NCBI RefSeq assembly: GCF_000300195.1
Contig: NZ_AMQH01000011.1
Location: 124,001-188,000, forward strand
Source: Clostridium tunisiense TJ
GTDB lineage: Bacteria; Bacillota; Clostridia; Clostridiales; Clostridiaceae
DNA: 64,000 bases
Direction: 5' to 3'
A model generated the notes under the pieces. That model was not told the origin of the DNA. It did not search any database and was given only the letters and a program-made list of their open reading frames with translations. The translations under genes and the position numbers were made by a program. The first letter of the stretch is position 1, and each line of letters opens with the position of its first letter. Shown here one piece after another: positions 8,253 through 17,220 of this stretch.

Positions 8253-9068
8253 TTATAATTGTGACTTTTGTCTTAGTTCTAGCACATGGTCAATTATGAT
8301 CTTTGCAAAGCTAAAATTATAATCTGGTGTATGGGGTAAATCATCTAATGAATACCAATCAGCTGCTTCTATTTCATAATTATCTATTTTTATTTCTCCG
8401 GAAGAATGCTCAGCAATGAAACCAAACATAAGTGAATTAGAAAAAGGCCATGGATGGCTACCAAAATATTTAATGTTCTTTATTTCAATTCCAACTTCTT
8501 CCCTAACTTCTCTTCTAACAGTGGTCTCAATGAATTCTCCTGGTTCAGCAAATCCAGCTATAAGACTAAATAAATTAGGTGGAAAGTGAGGCGAACGTGC
8601 TAAAAGAATTTTATCCTCCTTCAAAACTGCAACTAGTATACAAGGATTTATAAAGGGATGCATTTGATGTCCACAATGTAAGCATTCCATATAAGATTTT
8701 TTACTCTCCAATTGCACTTTTTCACCACAACAACTACAATATTTAGTTTTCTTCAACCAATTTACAAAGTGTAAACCACGTAAGGCAAGGAAAAATAAAA
8801 TTTCATTAACCTCTCCATATATTTGTCCTATATCTTTTAGGTAATACTCATCAATATTATCACTAAAAGGCAAATTTGCAGCATAATATTCATTACCTTC
8901 TTCGGTACCTACATATATGATTTCCGAGTTGCCAATTCCAAGCTTTTCAACTTCAGTTAGAGATAGAAACTTAGGCTCTCCTTCATACTCTTTAAGAAGA
9001 ATTTCTCTTTTGTAAAATACAAAACAGTATGAGCTTTCATTATAATCTTTAATGCTCTCATTATTCAT
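8253..9068 (-). CDS. nudC: NAD+/NADH pyrophosphatase NudC (Nudix, zinc ribbon)
   Basis: 271 residues. A four-cysteine zinc ribbon (CSCCGEK ... CLHCGHQ) in the middle is followed by a Nudix box GFAEPGEFIETTVRREVREE with the usual G-x5-E-x7-REUxEExGU spacing. The SHPWPFSNS segment downstream matches the SQPWPFPxS signature that separates NudC from other Nudix enzymes. It splits NAD(H) to AMP and NMN(H), and in several bacteria also removes NAD caps from RNA. Length and domain order are normal. ATG start with AGGGGTAA upstream. Confidence 0.93.
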   Translation of the reverse strand: MNNESIKDYNESSYCFVFYKREILLKEYEGEPKFLSLTEVEKLGIGNSEIIYVGTEEGNEYYAANLPFSDNIDEYYLKDIGQIYGEVNEILFFLALRGLHFVNWLKKTKYCSCCGEKVQLESKKSYMECLHCGHQMHPFINPCILVAVLKEDKILLARSPHFPPNLFSLIAGFAEPGEFIETTVRREVREEVGIEIKNIKYFGSHPWPFSNSLMFGFIAEHSSGEIKIDNYEIEAADWYSLDDLPHTPDYNFSFAKIIIDHVLELRQKSQL

Positions 9069-9117
9069 TTAAGTTACCCCTATCCATTTTAAATTCAGAA
9101 GTTACACAACCAGTATA

Positions 9118-10383
9118 TTAGTACCAACCTCTAAGCTTCATAGTTGTTGCTACTCGTTTTATTGAGTGCATATAAGCAGCATTTCTCATAGAAACCATAT
9201 ATTCTTCTTTTATCTTCCATATATCATTGAAGGCACTTATCATTGCTTTTTCTTCTTTATCCTCAACTTCTTCTTCACTCCAATAATATCCATAGAGATT
9301 TTGAACCCATTCAAAGTAGGAAACGGTTACACCACCAGCATTGGCTAAAATATCTGGTATTACTAATATATCTTTACCATTTAGTATTTTATCAGCATCT
9401 GGAGTAATAGGTCCATTGGCAGCTTCAGCTATTATTTTTGCCTTTATTGTATCTACATTATCTAAAGTGATTTGGTTTTCTCTTGCTGCTGGCACTAAAA
9501 CATCCACATCTAAAGACCAAAACTCATCTGCAGTTATCTCCTTGGAATTTGGAAAACCAAGTAGTGTATGATTCTTTTCATAATATACAGCTAATTCCTT
9601 AGTAGCTAATCCATTTTCATTATAAATTCCATAGGTTCTCTTTTCTACTCTGTCATATTCTAATATTGATACTACTTTTGCTCCCATTTTTTCAATAATT
9701 GTAGCAGTATGACTTCCAACATTTCCAAATGCCTGAATAGCAACCGTAGCACTATTTATATTAATATTTAACTTGTTTAATGCTTCTCTTATTGTAACCG
9801 CTACTCCGAATCCAGTAGCTGCTGTTCTTCCCTTTGAACCTCCAAACTCTACGGGCTTTCCTGTTAATGTTCCAAGGGCACTATGACCTACAAGTTTATT
9901 ATATTCATCGACCATCCAAGCCATTATTTGTCCATTTGTATTTACATCTGGAGCTGGAACATCTACCTTCTCACCAATTAGCTTATATATTCCATCAATA
10001 TATCCTCTGCTCAATCTTTCAAGTTCTCCTTTAGAAAGTGTTGAAGGATCAACAATAATGCCTCCCTTTCCACCTCCATAAGGTATTCCTGTTACACCAC
10101 ACTTAAAAGTCATCCAAAGTGATAAAGCTTTTACTTCATCTCTTGTAACGTCCTTGTCAAATCTAATTCCACCCTTTGTTGGACCAACTGCATCATTATG
10201 CTGTGAACGGAACCCTTTAAATACTTTAATAGTTCCATCATCCATTTTTACTGGAATTGACACTTCAATTACCCTTAAAGGTTCACTTAAGATTTCATAA
10301 ACTGCTGGTTCAGTACCTAGTTTGTTACAAGCCTCCTTAAGCATTTTTTGAGCATTTTCAAATGGATTTAAATTTTCTTTCAT
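9118..10383 (-). CDS. gdhA: Glutamate dehydrogenase
   Basis: 421 residues, the length of the small hexameric catabolic-type enzymes. The glutamate-binding and catalytic stretch VGPTKGGIRFDKDV ... PYGGGKGGI is intact, followed by a Rossmann domain with FGNVGSHTA. It interconverts glutamate with 2-oxoglutarate and ammonia. By family it is probably NAD-dependent and, in proteolytic clostridia, feeds glutamate fermentation; cofactor choice is inferred. A single gene with its own upstream region; ATG start. Confidence 0.93.
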   Translation of the reverse strand: MKENLNPFENAQKMLKEACNKLGTEPAVYEILSEPLRVIEVSIPVKMDDGTIKVFKGFRSQHNDAVGPTKGGIRFDKDVTRDEVKALSLWMTFKCGVTGIPYGGGKGGIIVDPSTLSKGELERLSRGYIDGIYKLIGEKVDVPAPDVNTNGQIMAWMVDEYNKLVGHSALGTLTGKPVEFGGSKGRTAATGFGVAVTIREALNKLNININSATVAIQAFGNVGSHTATIIEKMGAKVVSILEYDRVEKRTYGIYNENGLATKELAVYYEKNHTLLGFPNSKEITADEFWSLDVDVLVPAARENQITLDNVDTIKAKIIAEAANGPITPDADKILNGKDILVIPDILANAGGVTVSYFEWVQNLYGYYWSEEEVEDKEEKAMISAFNDIWKIKEEYMVSMRNAAYMHSIKRVATTMKLRGWY

Positions 10384-10734
10384 AATACTGTTACCCCCTA
10401 TAATTTGTTAAAAATTTTTTTGGTATAATTCTTGCTATGTGATACCCAAGTCATAATTAGCATAGAATTATTAAAATAGGTTGAAGTTGATTATGTCATA
10501 TTTTACCACTGGTGATACTTTTATTATATAATATATTATGCAAGATATCAATCATGTAACACCCACAATGAATGATAATTTTCAATTTGTTAACTTTTAT
10601 GATTATTCACATAATACCATTTCGGTTTTTGTTAAACCAACCTAATACTTAATTCATAAATAAAAATGTGCCGCCTAATACATATTTAGGTAGCACATTT
10701 TCCATTCTCATATCTTTTTTTAAAGTAAACGTAT
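10384..10734. other. Non-coding interval before gdhA
   Basis: No gene seen. It contains the AT-rich promoter region of gdhA and, at its right end, the terminator of the acetyltransferase gene (10655-10702). No riboswitch recognised. Confidence 0.5.
10655..10702 (-). terminator. Intrinsic terminator after the acetyltransferase gene
   Basis: AAAATGTGC..CCTAA pairs with TTAGG..GCACATTTTT on the minus strand with a 7-nt loop and T-tract. Confidence 0.8.
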
Positions 10735-11610
10735 TTACATATTATAGCACACCATTACGGACTTCTCTTCAAAACCTTCGCTTAGATATAACTTTGCTGC
10801 ATTAGTATTCTCAGCATTTACTGATAGCGAAGAATTTTCATAGCCATTATCTCTTCCAAATTGCACCGCTGCTCTGATTAAATTTCTTCCAAGGTTTCTT
10901 CCTCTATACCCTGGAATTATGGCAACACCACCAATAAATGCAAACATATTTCCATCAGATTCCTCTGCACTTACACATAAAGTTCCTATTGCTTTATCAC
11001 CATCCCATAATATCATCATTCCATCTTTAATTAGTTCCTCATCCCTTAACATTTCTATAACCTTATCTTGGGTACAATGTACATGTCCAGCCAAATTAGC
11101 AAAACATTCATTTATAATATCACACCATACTTCTTCATCTACACCTTCCCTAACTGGCCTTAATTGAATATCCTTAGGGAAGTTCGGCTTTACCGATTCC
11201 TTGCCGCATCTTTCCATATAATAAGAATATCTTGTAATGTGGAAGCCTAGTTCTATAAATATTTCTCCAGTATTAGATTTTTCTTTTGGTAAAAATAAAT
11301 ACACAGTTTCTATACCCTTAACATGATTTCTAACAGCATCTAATAGTAGTTTATATGCTTCAATATCATTAGCTATTGAATGAAATATTCTAAATCTAGC
11401 TTTACTAGAAACTCGGAATTGTGGTGTCATAATTAAAGATACTGCACCAACTATTTTTTCATCATGATTTAATAATATATAAGTTGGATTATCTTCATTT
11501 ATAACAAATTTATCATCTGGCAAATAGCTTTCATCATGTTCTCTGCCATATTTCCCACAGTATTCTAAGAACTCACTAAGTTCTTCATTACTTAGTTCTT
11601 GCACCTTCAT
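10735..11610 (-). CDS. Two-domain GNAT N-acetyltransferase
   Basis: 291 residues in two GNAT-like halves. The C-terminal half carries the acetyl-CoA loop IPGYRGRNLGRNLI and a typical final strand (NAAKLYLSEGFEEKSV), while the N-terminal half looks like a degenerate copy. Tandem GNAT proteins of this kind include mycothiol synthase-like enzymes, but the substrate here is unknown. ATG with GGGGGAG 7 nt upstream. Confidence 0.8.
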   Translation of the reverse strand: MKVQELSNEELSEFLEYCGKYGREHDESYLPDDKFVINEDNPTYILLNHDEKIVGAVSLIMTPQFRVSSKARFRIFHSIANDIEAYKLLLDAVRNHVKGIETVYLFLPKEKSNTGEIFIELGFHITRYSYYMERCGKESVKPNFPKDIQLRPVREGVDEEVWCDIINECFANLAGHVHCTQDKVIEMLRDEELIKDGMMILWDGDKAIGTLCVSAEESDGNMFAFIGGVAIIPGYRGRNLGRNLIRAAVQFGRDNGYENSSLSVNAENTNAAKLYLSEGFEEKSVMVCYNM

Positions 11611-11685
11611 ATAACTTACTCCCCCTCACAATGGATAAGAGGATCCATTGAATTCATATTCCCCTTTAAATTCTATAACCTGAAT

Positions 11686-12210
11686 TTAATCATTCAGTTT
11701 TTTAATTGTTTCTTCCACTGAAATACATTTTGCATATCTACCATTCCACATAAATTCATTGTGATATCTATAGCTTTGTTCAGCTGACATAAACTTATTA
11801 TTTACTGTTGTATTCGCATATGCTGGAACTAAAATATGCAGTCCATGTTCAAATCCACATTTTATAGTAGCATCAATACAATAGTCTGTTTGTAACCCAA
11901 CAATAATTACCTCTTTTTCATCGCTATTTGATAGATACTCTAATAATCCAGTTCCTTTAAATGCACTATTAACATTTTTATCAAATATTTTTTCTCCATC
12001 CATTGGCTTAAACTCTTCATATATTTCGAAACCATCAGTTCCTTTTGTTAATTCGCTACCATGTCCATCATCATGACGTACATATATTACTTCAATATTA
12101 TTCTCTCTAGCCTTATTTATTAGTTTTTTAACATTAAATACAAAAGTATCAAATTCATATAATTTCTCATTTGTTATTAACTTTTGAGTATCAACTACTA
12201 GTAAAACCAT
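11686..12210 (-). CDS. Isochorismatase-family cysteine hydrolase
   Basis: 174 residues with the Asp-Lys-Cys catalytic triad of this family: Asp7 (LVVDTQ), Lys78 (FDKNVNSAF) and Cys111 (LQTDYCID). Members hydrolyse amides such as nicotinamide, or related substrates; the exact substrate is not evident. GGAGG lies 5 nt before the ATG. It stands alone between the acetyltransferase and nitroreductase genes and reads the same way. Confidence 0.85.
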   Translation of the reverse strand: MVLLVVDTQKLITNEKLYEFDTFVFNVKKLINKARENNIEVIYVRHDDGHGSELTKGTDGFEIYEEFKPMDGEKIFDKNVNSAFKGTGLLEYLSNSDEKEVIIVGLQTDYCIDATIKCGFEHGLHILVPAYANTTVNNKFMSAEQSYRYHNEFMWNGRYAKCISVEETIKKLND

Positions 12211-12407
12211 TGTAACCTCCCTTTATAACTCACTATATTAAGCTTTATTAATAAACATTTTATTCATTTAATTATATCTTACTTCAATTGTTTGATAAAT
12301 CATATAGTAAAAATTACTCACCCTCATTAAAGTTTATGATGGAAGAATTATATATTCTACATATTATCGCAAATATTCAACTACTGAACTTCAGTAGAAA
12401 AGTTATT

Positions 12408-12428
12408 ATTTATTTATTTATTTATTTA
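12408..12428. repeat. Short (TTTA)n microsatellite
   Basis: Five tandem TTTA units in the gap between the nitroreductase and cysteine hydrolase genes. It is outside any reading frame. Confidence 0.7.
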
Positions 12429-12474
12429 TGGTTCATCACCTCATAAATAGGAATATTTCTTATACCCTTCTTCT

Positions 12475-13038
12475 CTAGTAATGTCCTATTACTGGTTTAT
12501 CCTTTTTCTTATGTTTACGGTCAGGCTCATATTCTTGCCAATATACTCTTTTTTCGTTCAGTCTACTTCTTGCTTCCTTTTCCTCTGCTGGGTATCCAAT
12601 TAATACAACACCAAGAGGGGTAACATGTTCAGGCATATTTAATAATGATTTTACTGCACTAATATTGCTTTCCACAGGATAAACCCCTATCCATACTGAA
12701 CCAAGGCCAATGCTTGTAGCTGCGATTAAAATATTTTCTATGGCTGCACTGCAATCTTGTACCCACATTTCCTTTCCTGGTCCCTTAAAAGCTAATTTCA
12801 TATTTCCACACACCACAATAGCAACTGGTGCATTGTATCTTGCAAAAACCAATTTATCTTTTAACTGAGAAAGTTTGTCCCCTTCATCAATAACCACAAA
12901 CTCCCAAGGTTGACAATTAGCTGCTGTTGGTGCTGCAGTGGCTGCCTTTAATAAGGTCATAATAATATTTCTTTCCACTTTCTTATCTAAGTAATTTCTT
13001 ATACTTCTTCTTTGGTAAATGGCTTCAATTACCTCCAT
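12475..13038 (-). CDS. Nitroreductase-family FMN oxidoreductase
   Basis: 187 residues starting IYQRRSIRNYLDKKVER, the FMN-phosphate-binding opening of this family. It continues with APTAANCQPWEFVV and the later ATSIGLGSVWIG / PLGVVLIGYPAEE segments. It is a flavin enzyme using NAD(P)H; substrates may be quinones or nitro-compounds, not determinable here. AAAGGAGG is well placed before the ATG. No partner gene. Confidence 0.88.
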   Translation of the reverse strand: MEVIEAIYQRRSIRNYLDKKVERNIIMTLLKAATAAPTAANCQPWEFVVIDEGDKLSQLKDKLVFARYNAPVAIVVCGNMKLAFKGPGKEMWVQDCSAAIENILIAATSIGLGSVWIGVYPVESNISAVKSLLNMPEHVTPLGVVLIGYPAEEKEARSRLNEKRVYWQEYEPDRKHKKKDKPVIGHY

Positions 13039-13340
13039 GTTAAGTCCTCCTTTATTAACTCAATACACCAGTTGGATATATACAAAATTATTTCAAAATT
13101 TAAACTTTACCTTTTTATAACATTTAAAATATGGATAGGCCTATGTAGACAACATATACCTGTTAAATTAGCTTAAAACTTATATCTCAAATGATTTAAC
13201 TTTGTAAGTTTTTTATATTTTACTTATTTTTAATGTAACATTCCCATAAAAGTAATAATACATTAAATTTTAACTATTTACAATTATATGAATATAATGT
13301 AAAATATAGGTATTGTTAAATATAAAGGAGGAAGTAAGTT

Positions 13341-13361
13341 ATGACACCAGCTAATTGCTAA
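13341..13361 (+). CDS. Six-codon leader peptide of the ABC-F attenuator
   Basis: ATG ACA CCA GCT AAT TGC TAA encodes MTPANC. It is preceded at ideal distance by AAAGGAGGAAG (13324-13334), a much better ribosome site than chance would give. The ORF itself forms the 5' arm of the leader hairpin, so a ribosome stalled on it would open the pairing with 13455-13480. Too short for any ORF finder. Confidence 0.65.
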   Translation: MTPANC

Positions 13362-13614
13362 CATTAATTTTATTTTAAATTAATAGATATCTTTAAAGAG
13401 TATGGTCTTTGCCTATTTTAGGTTAGGATTATTTGTTTCGCTCTTTAAATGAAATTAGCAATTTAGAAGATAACTTACTTTACTGAAATATATTTAATTA
13501 TTTAAGCAGAGTTCTTATATAAATTTACTCTTTAGCCAAGATATTTTAAATAATATCTTTATTAAGGCTAGTTGTATTTATATACCTTTGATTTTATAAA
13601 TTAAAGCTATTTTT

Positions 13615-13655
13615 AGACCGTAAGAATATTCTTTCTTAGGGTCTTTTTATTTTTC
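13615..13655 (+). terminator. Intrinsic terminator inside the ABC-F leader
   Basis: AGACC-g-TAAGAA pairs with TTCTTA-g-GGTCT around a 6-nt loop, followed by TTTTTATTTTT. It sits 115 bp upstream of the ABC-F start codon, so it would stop basal transcription before the gene. Confidence 0.85.
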
Positions 13656-13770
13656 ATAGATTGTTTATTAAGCCTTTTTAGGCTTCTTGGATACCCCTTA
13701 GAATGTAGTAAGTTATCTAATAATTGCCTTAAGTATTTGGATTATTATTTTATGAGATGAGGGATTATAG

Positions 13771-15690
13771 ATGATTGAATTTACAATGTATCGTATTATG
13801 AAAAGATTTGGAGATAATTTAGTATTAAATAATATAACTTTTACTGTATATGATAAAGAAAGAGTTGCCCTTGTAGGTAGGAATGGTTGCGGAAAAAGCA
13901 CTATTTTAAAACTACTAGCTGGCATAGAACCAATGGATAGAGATGATAGATTAGATTCACGTGATGGCAGGCTAAAAGGCTGGATTAAAATTCCTAAGGG
14001 AGTTACTGTTGGATATCTTAATCAACTTCCAGAGTATGCTGGAAACTTAAAGGTTATTCATATTTTAAAATCTGCCTTTGAAGAAGTTTATACCATTGAA
14101 AAAAATCTTAGAGAGCTAGAAAATACTATGTCTACTCTAGAAGGAGAAGAGCTCGAGAGAGTATTAAAACGGTATAGTGACCTCCAAGAGGTGTATATCA
14201 CTAAAGGCGGCTATGATATAGATGAGAAATTAAGTAAGATATGCAAGGGGTTAAAATTTGATGATGCTTTCTTAAACAAGGACTTTAATATTTTAAGTGG
14301 TGGAGAAAAAACCACAGTAAGTCTTGGAAAAATACTTTTAGAAAACCCTGATATTTTACTTCTTGATGAACCTACAAATCATTTGGATATGGATTCTATA
14401 GAATGGCTTGAAGGATATCTTAGAAATTACAATGGCATTGTTATGGTGGTTTCCCACGATAGGTACTTCTTAGATAATGTGGTGACCAAGGTTATTGAAA
14501 TTGAAAATAAACAAAATACACAGTATGATGGAAATTATTCTGACTATGTTAGACAAAAAGAAGATAATATGCTGGAGCAATTTAAGGATTACAAAGATCA
14601 GCAAAGCAAAATAAGAGCTATGGAAAGTGCCGTTAAAAGACTTAGGTCTTGGGAACATTATACTAGGGCTGCAAGTATTCAAAAAAAGTTAGATAAACTT
14701 GATAAGATTGATAAACCAGTATTTAAAAAACAAAACATTAAATTTGATTTTAAGGATACAGAAAGGTCAGGCTCTAATGTGATAAAAGGTTCTGAAATCT
14801 GTAAGAGCTTTAATGATAAAGTTATATTAAGTAAAGCTCAGTTAAACATTTACTACGGTGAAAGAGTAGCTCTCATAGGTCCTAATGGTAGTGGCAAAAC
14901 TACATTTTTAAAAATGCTTTTAGGTAACATGAATATGGATAGTGGAATTTTAGAAATAGGAGCTAATGTAAAACATGCTTATTTACCACAGGAAATTACT
15001 TTTAGTAATGAAGATTGTACAGTTATTGAATGCTTTAGAGAAGATAGAAATATTCTGGAGGGAAAAGCTAGGGAATATCTTTCTAAGTTTATGTTCTTTG
15101 GAAAAACTGTTTATCAAAAGGTAAAACACTTATCTGGTGGTGAGAAGGTTAGGCTTAAGCTAAGCATGCTTCTATATGATGAGATAAATCTACTCATACT
15201 TGATGAACCAACTAACCATCTTGATATTGAGTCAATTGAAACCTTAGAAACTGCACTAGAGGATTTTAATGGCACTATATTTTTTATATCCCATGATAGG
15301 TATTTTATAAATAAAGTCTGTGATAGAATAATTGCCCTGGAGGACAATAAACTGGTAAATTACTCTGGTAACTATGATTTTTATAAAAACAGCAAACTCC
15401 AATTATTACTATCCAAGTCAGTTGACAGTGACATAACTAAGAAAGTTACATCAAAAAAGCCAACTATGAAGCCAGATAATAATTCTAAAAAATCAAACTT
15501 CCATATGGAAAAACTGGATCATAGCATTAAATTCTTAGAGGAAGAGCTTCGTGAAATTCATAATCTTATGGATAACTGCGCCTATAATTATGAAGAGCTT
15601 GCCAAGCTTTATGCTAAAAAAGAAGAATTAAGTGAACAGTTGGAAGATTTACTTTCTGAATGGATAAACTTTAATAGTGAAGCTAATTAA
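13771..15690 (+). CDS. ABC-F ribosomal protection protein (antibiotic-resistance type)
   Basis: 639 residues with two ATP-binding cassettes and no membrane helices. Walker A motifs are GRNGCGKST and GPNGSGKTT; both signatures read LSGGEK and both Walker B motifs LLDEPTNHLD / ILDEPTNHLD. A charged linker (about 240-330) joins the cassettes and a coiled-coil tail (about 575-635) ends the protein. ABC-F proteins of this type dislodge drugs that bind the peptidyl-transferase centre (pleuromutilins, lincosamides, streptogramins, phenicols). The attenuator leader supports resistance over housekeeping function, but the drug range is unknown. Confidence 0.88.
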   Translation: MIEFTMYRIMKRFGDNLVLNNITFTVYDKERVALVGRNGCGKSTILKLLAGIEPMDRDDRLDSRDGRLKGWIKIPKGVTVGYLNQLPEYAGNLKVIHILKSAFEEVYTIEKNLRELENTMSTLEGEELERVLKRYSDLQEVYITKGGYDIDEKLSKICKGLKFDDAFLNKDFNILSGGEKTTVSLGKILLENPDILLLDEPTNHLDMDSIEWLEGYLRNYNGIVMVVSHDRYFLDNVVTKVIEIENKQNTQYDGNYSDYVRQKEDNMLEQFKDYKDQQSKIRAMESAVKRLRSWEHYTRAASIQKKLDKLDKIDKPVFKKQNIKFDFKDTERSGSNVIKGSEICKSFNDKVILSKAQLNIYYGERVALIGPNGSGKTTFLKMLLGNMNMDSGILEIGANVKHAYLPQEITFSNEDCTVIECFREDRNILEGKAREYLSKFMFFGKTVYQKVKHLSGGEKVRLKLSMLLYDEINLLILDEPTNHLDIESIETLETALEDFNGTIFFISHDRYFINKVCDRIIALEDNKLVNYSGNYDFYKNSKLQLLLSKSVDSDITKKVTSKKPTMKPDNNSKKSNFHMEKLDHSIKFLEEELREIHNLMDNCAYNYEELAKLYAKKEELSEQLEDLLSEWINFNSEAN

Positions 15691-15696
15691 AAATTG

Positions 15697-15741
15697 AAAC
15701 AGAGTTACTCAAAATAATAATTTGAGTAACTCTGTTTTTCC
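15697..15741 (+). terminator. Intrinsic terminator of the ABC-F gene
   Basis: A perfect 17-bp stem (AAACAGAGTTACTCAAA with its complement) around a 7-nt loop, then TTTTTCC, directly after the stop codon. Confidence 0.92.
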
Positions 15742-15793
15742 TTTACGCTCAATCTAATTTACATAAGTGTAAATTGTTTCTTATTATATTTTA

Positions 15794-15880
15794 TTAAGAT
15801 TCAGGTCTAAGAATAACTTTTAGTGATTCCTCATAAACAAGTAATTGATCTTTAAATCTTCTTTTTTCTACACCAATAAA
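15794..15880 (-). pseudogene. Possible 3' remnant of a lost gene
   Basis: An open minus-strand stretch, FIGVEKRRFKDQLLVYEES then LKVILRPES and stop, has the composition of a real protein tail. It has no start codon or ribosome site and an in-frame TAA just upstream. It may be the end of a deleted gene. The parent family is not recognised and chance cannot be excluded. Confidence 0.25.
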
Positions 15881-15903
15881 TTAGAGCCTTACAAAACTTC
15901 TTA

Positions 15904-16221
15904 CTAAATCATAGTACGAAGATAAAAATATATAGTTAAGCACACAATTGCTAAAACAATCATTATCACTTTATTTTTCTTTCCTATTATCATATCTATA
16001 AATAGCACCAAAGCAAATAAAAGCCATATGTTTTCAATAAAAAATAGTGCTAACAGCGTAATAATAGAAATTTTAAATATAGGAATCAGCAAAGCTAAAA
16101 TTAGGGATACTACAAAAACTGTTACTAGAAAAGTGAGCCTTGCTTTAAGTGAAAACTGTTTAATGTATGAAAAAGCTAAAAAGCAAACTATGATACATAA
16201 GAATATCCATTGGATAATCAT
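15904..16221 (-). CDS. Small integral membrane protein, unknown function
   Basis: 105 residues, nearly all hydrophobic, with four probable helices (about 3-20, 29-49, 51-76, 83-100) separated by short charged loops (KQFSLKAR, GKKNK). GGGAGGAG lies 6 nt before the ATG, a strong sign that it is translated. No family recognised. It follows the pentapeptide-repeat gene with a terminator between, so it is probably expressed on its own. Confidence 0.65.
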   Translation of the reverse strand: MIIQWIFLCIIVCFLAFSYIKQFSLKARLTFLVTVFVVSLILALLIPIFKISIITLLALFFIENIWLLFALVLFIDMIIGKKNKVIMIVLAIVCLTIYFYLRTMI

Positions 16222-16240
16222 TTTAACTCCTCCCTTAAGT

Positions 16241-16290
16241 TAATGAAAAAATGAGAAAACTCATGAGTGAATCTGTGAATGTTCTCATTT
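16241..16290 (-). terminator. Intrinsic terminator after the pentapeptide-repeat gene
   Basis: On the minus strand, AATGAGAAC pairs with GTTTTCTCATT around a loop of about 20 nt, and TTTTTTC follows. Confidence 0.6.
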
Positions 16291-16302
16291 TTATAAAACA
16301 TT

Positions 16303-17187
16303 TTATTTTTTCCAGTGTGTTGGCACCAAAAGAGCCTCTGGTAATTTTGTAGTTAAATCACCTTTTGCACTATTAATTTGTCCTTGAGTTAAAAATATAC
16401 AATTAGTTAGGTTTGCTCCTCGTAAATCTGCGTCTCTTAGATCTGCACCTATAAGGTCAGCACCTGTTAAATCTGTTGCTCTTAGGTTTGCAGCAATTAA
16501 AAAGGCTCCACTTAAATCTTGACCTCTTAAGTCCTTTTTTCTAAGATCTGCTCCCATAAGATTTAATCCTCCACCAAAAGCCTTTTTACGCCCAAGAGTA
16601 CTATTATTGCTTCCTCCAGCTTTTTTTCTCACCATTTGGCTGGTTTCCTTTAGCAGTGAATTAACTGCCATTCGATGTTGAACCATATCTAAAGCTAAAA
16701 GCTTTTCTGCACTAAGATTAGTTAATTCTTCTGTTTTACTTATAATATCCCTAAGTTTCTCTTGAATCACATGATTTTCCTGAAATTTAAGTCCATCCAT
16801 TAGATACCAAAGCATTTCATGAAGCTGTCTTTGTATTAGGAATACCTGAAACATCTCATCTGCAGACTTTGGACTTTTTCTCCAATGTTCTCCCTTATAG
16901 GTTACTTGAGCAACTTTTTGACCTGCTCCAAAGCAATCATAGGCTGTGCAACCCTTTAATCCCTTCTGTGTTAGCTCTTTATGAACCTTACATTGAAAGT
17001 TCTGTTGTAGATTTATACATGGTTTTCCAGCATCTTTATTTTCAGGAAAGCCTTCAGAAGATGAAAAATATAAAGCTACGCAACAAAGTCCAAAGCACTT
17101 TTCACAATCTACTCTTAAACTATCACGATTAAAATCAAAAGAAACTCTTTGCATATTACTATTTATATTATTATCTAAAGATTTCAT
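16303..17187 (-). CDS. Cys-rich N-domain / pentapeptide-repeat protein
   Basis: 294 residues in two parts. The N-terminal 90 residues hold six or more cysteines in C-x2-C-x3-CC (CEKCFGLCC), CINL, QCKVH and CTAYDC, an arrangement that looks like a metal or Fe-S site. A helical middle follows, then about twelve A(D/N)LxX pentapeptide repeats (about 210-270, e.g. GADLRKKDLRGQDL), which fold as a right-handed beta helix. Such repeats mimic DNA in Qnr/MfpA, but most such proteins have no known role. GAGGTG precedes the ATG. Function unknown. Confidence 0.75.
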   Translation of the reverse strand: MKSLDNNINSNMQRVSFDFNRDSLRVDCEKCFGLCCVALYFSSSEGFPENKDAGKPCINLQQNFQCKVHKELTQKGLKGCTAYDCFGAGQKVAQVTYKGEHWRKSPKSADEMFQVFLIQRQLHEMLWYLMDGLKFQENHVIQEKLRDIISKTEELTNLSAEKLLALDMVQHRMAVNSLLKETSQMVRKKAGGSNNSTLGRKKAFGGGLNLMGADLRKKDLRGQDLSGAFLIAANLRATDLTGADLIGADLRDADLRGANLTNCIFLTQGQINSAKGDLTTKLPEALLVPTHWKK

Positions 17188-17220
17188 AGTTTTTACACCT
17201 CATTTTTTAACAGTTCATTA

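Larger units (their letters stand above)
13039..13770 (+). promoter_or_regulatory. Regulatory leader of the ABC-F gene (attenuator)
   Basis: This 730-bp gap holds the nitroreductase promoter at its left and a long plus-strand leader from about 13300. In the leader, segment 1 (13332-13361, the leader-peptide ORF) pairs with segment 2 (13455-13480): AAGTAAGTTAT with ATAACTTACTT, AATTGCTAA with TTAGCAATT, and inside them TTTAAAGAG (13392-13400) with CTCTTTAAA (13441-13449). Segment 3 (13707-13727: AGTAAGTTAT..AATTGC) can compete for segment 2. A terminator lies between segments 2 and 3. This is the design of drug-induced ribosome-stalling attenuators. Confidence 0.75.

Noticed and set aside
12408-12428. 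(TTTA)n as a phase-variation switch
   Set aside because: It lies outside any coding frame and not between recognisable promoter boxes.
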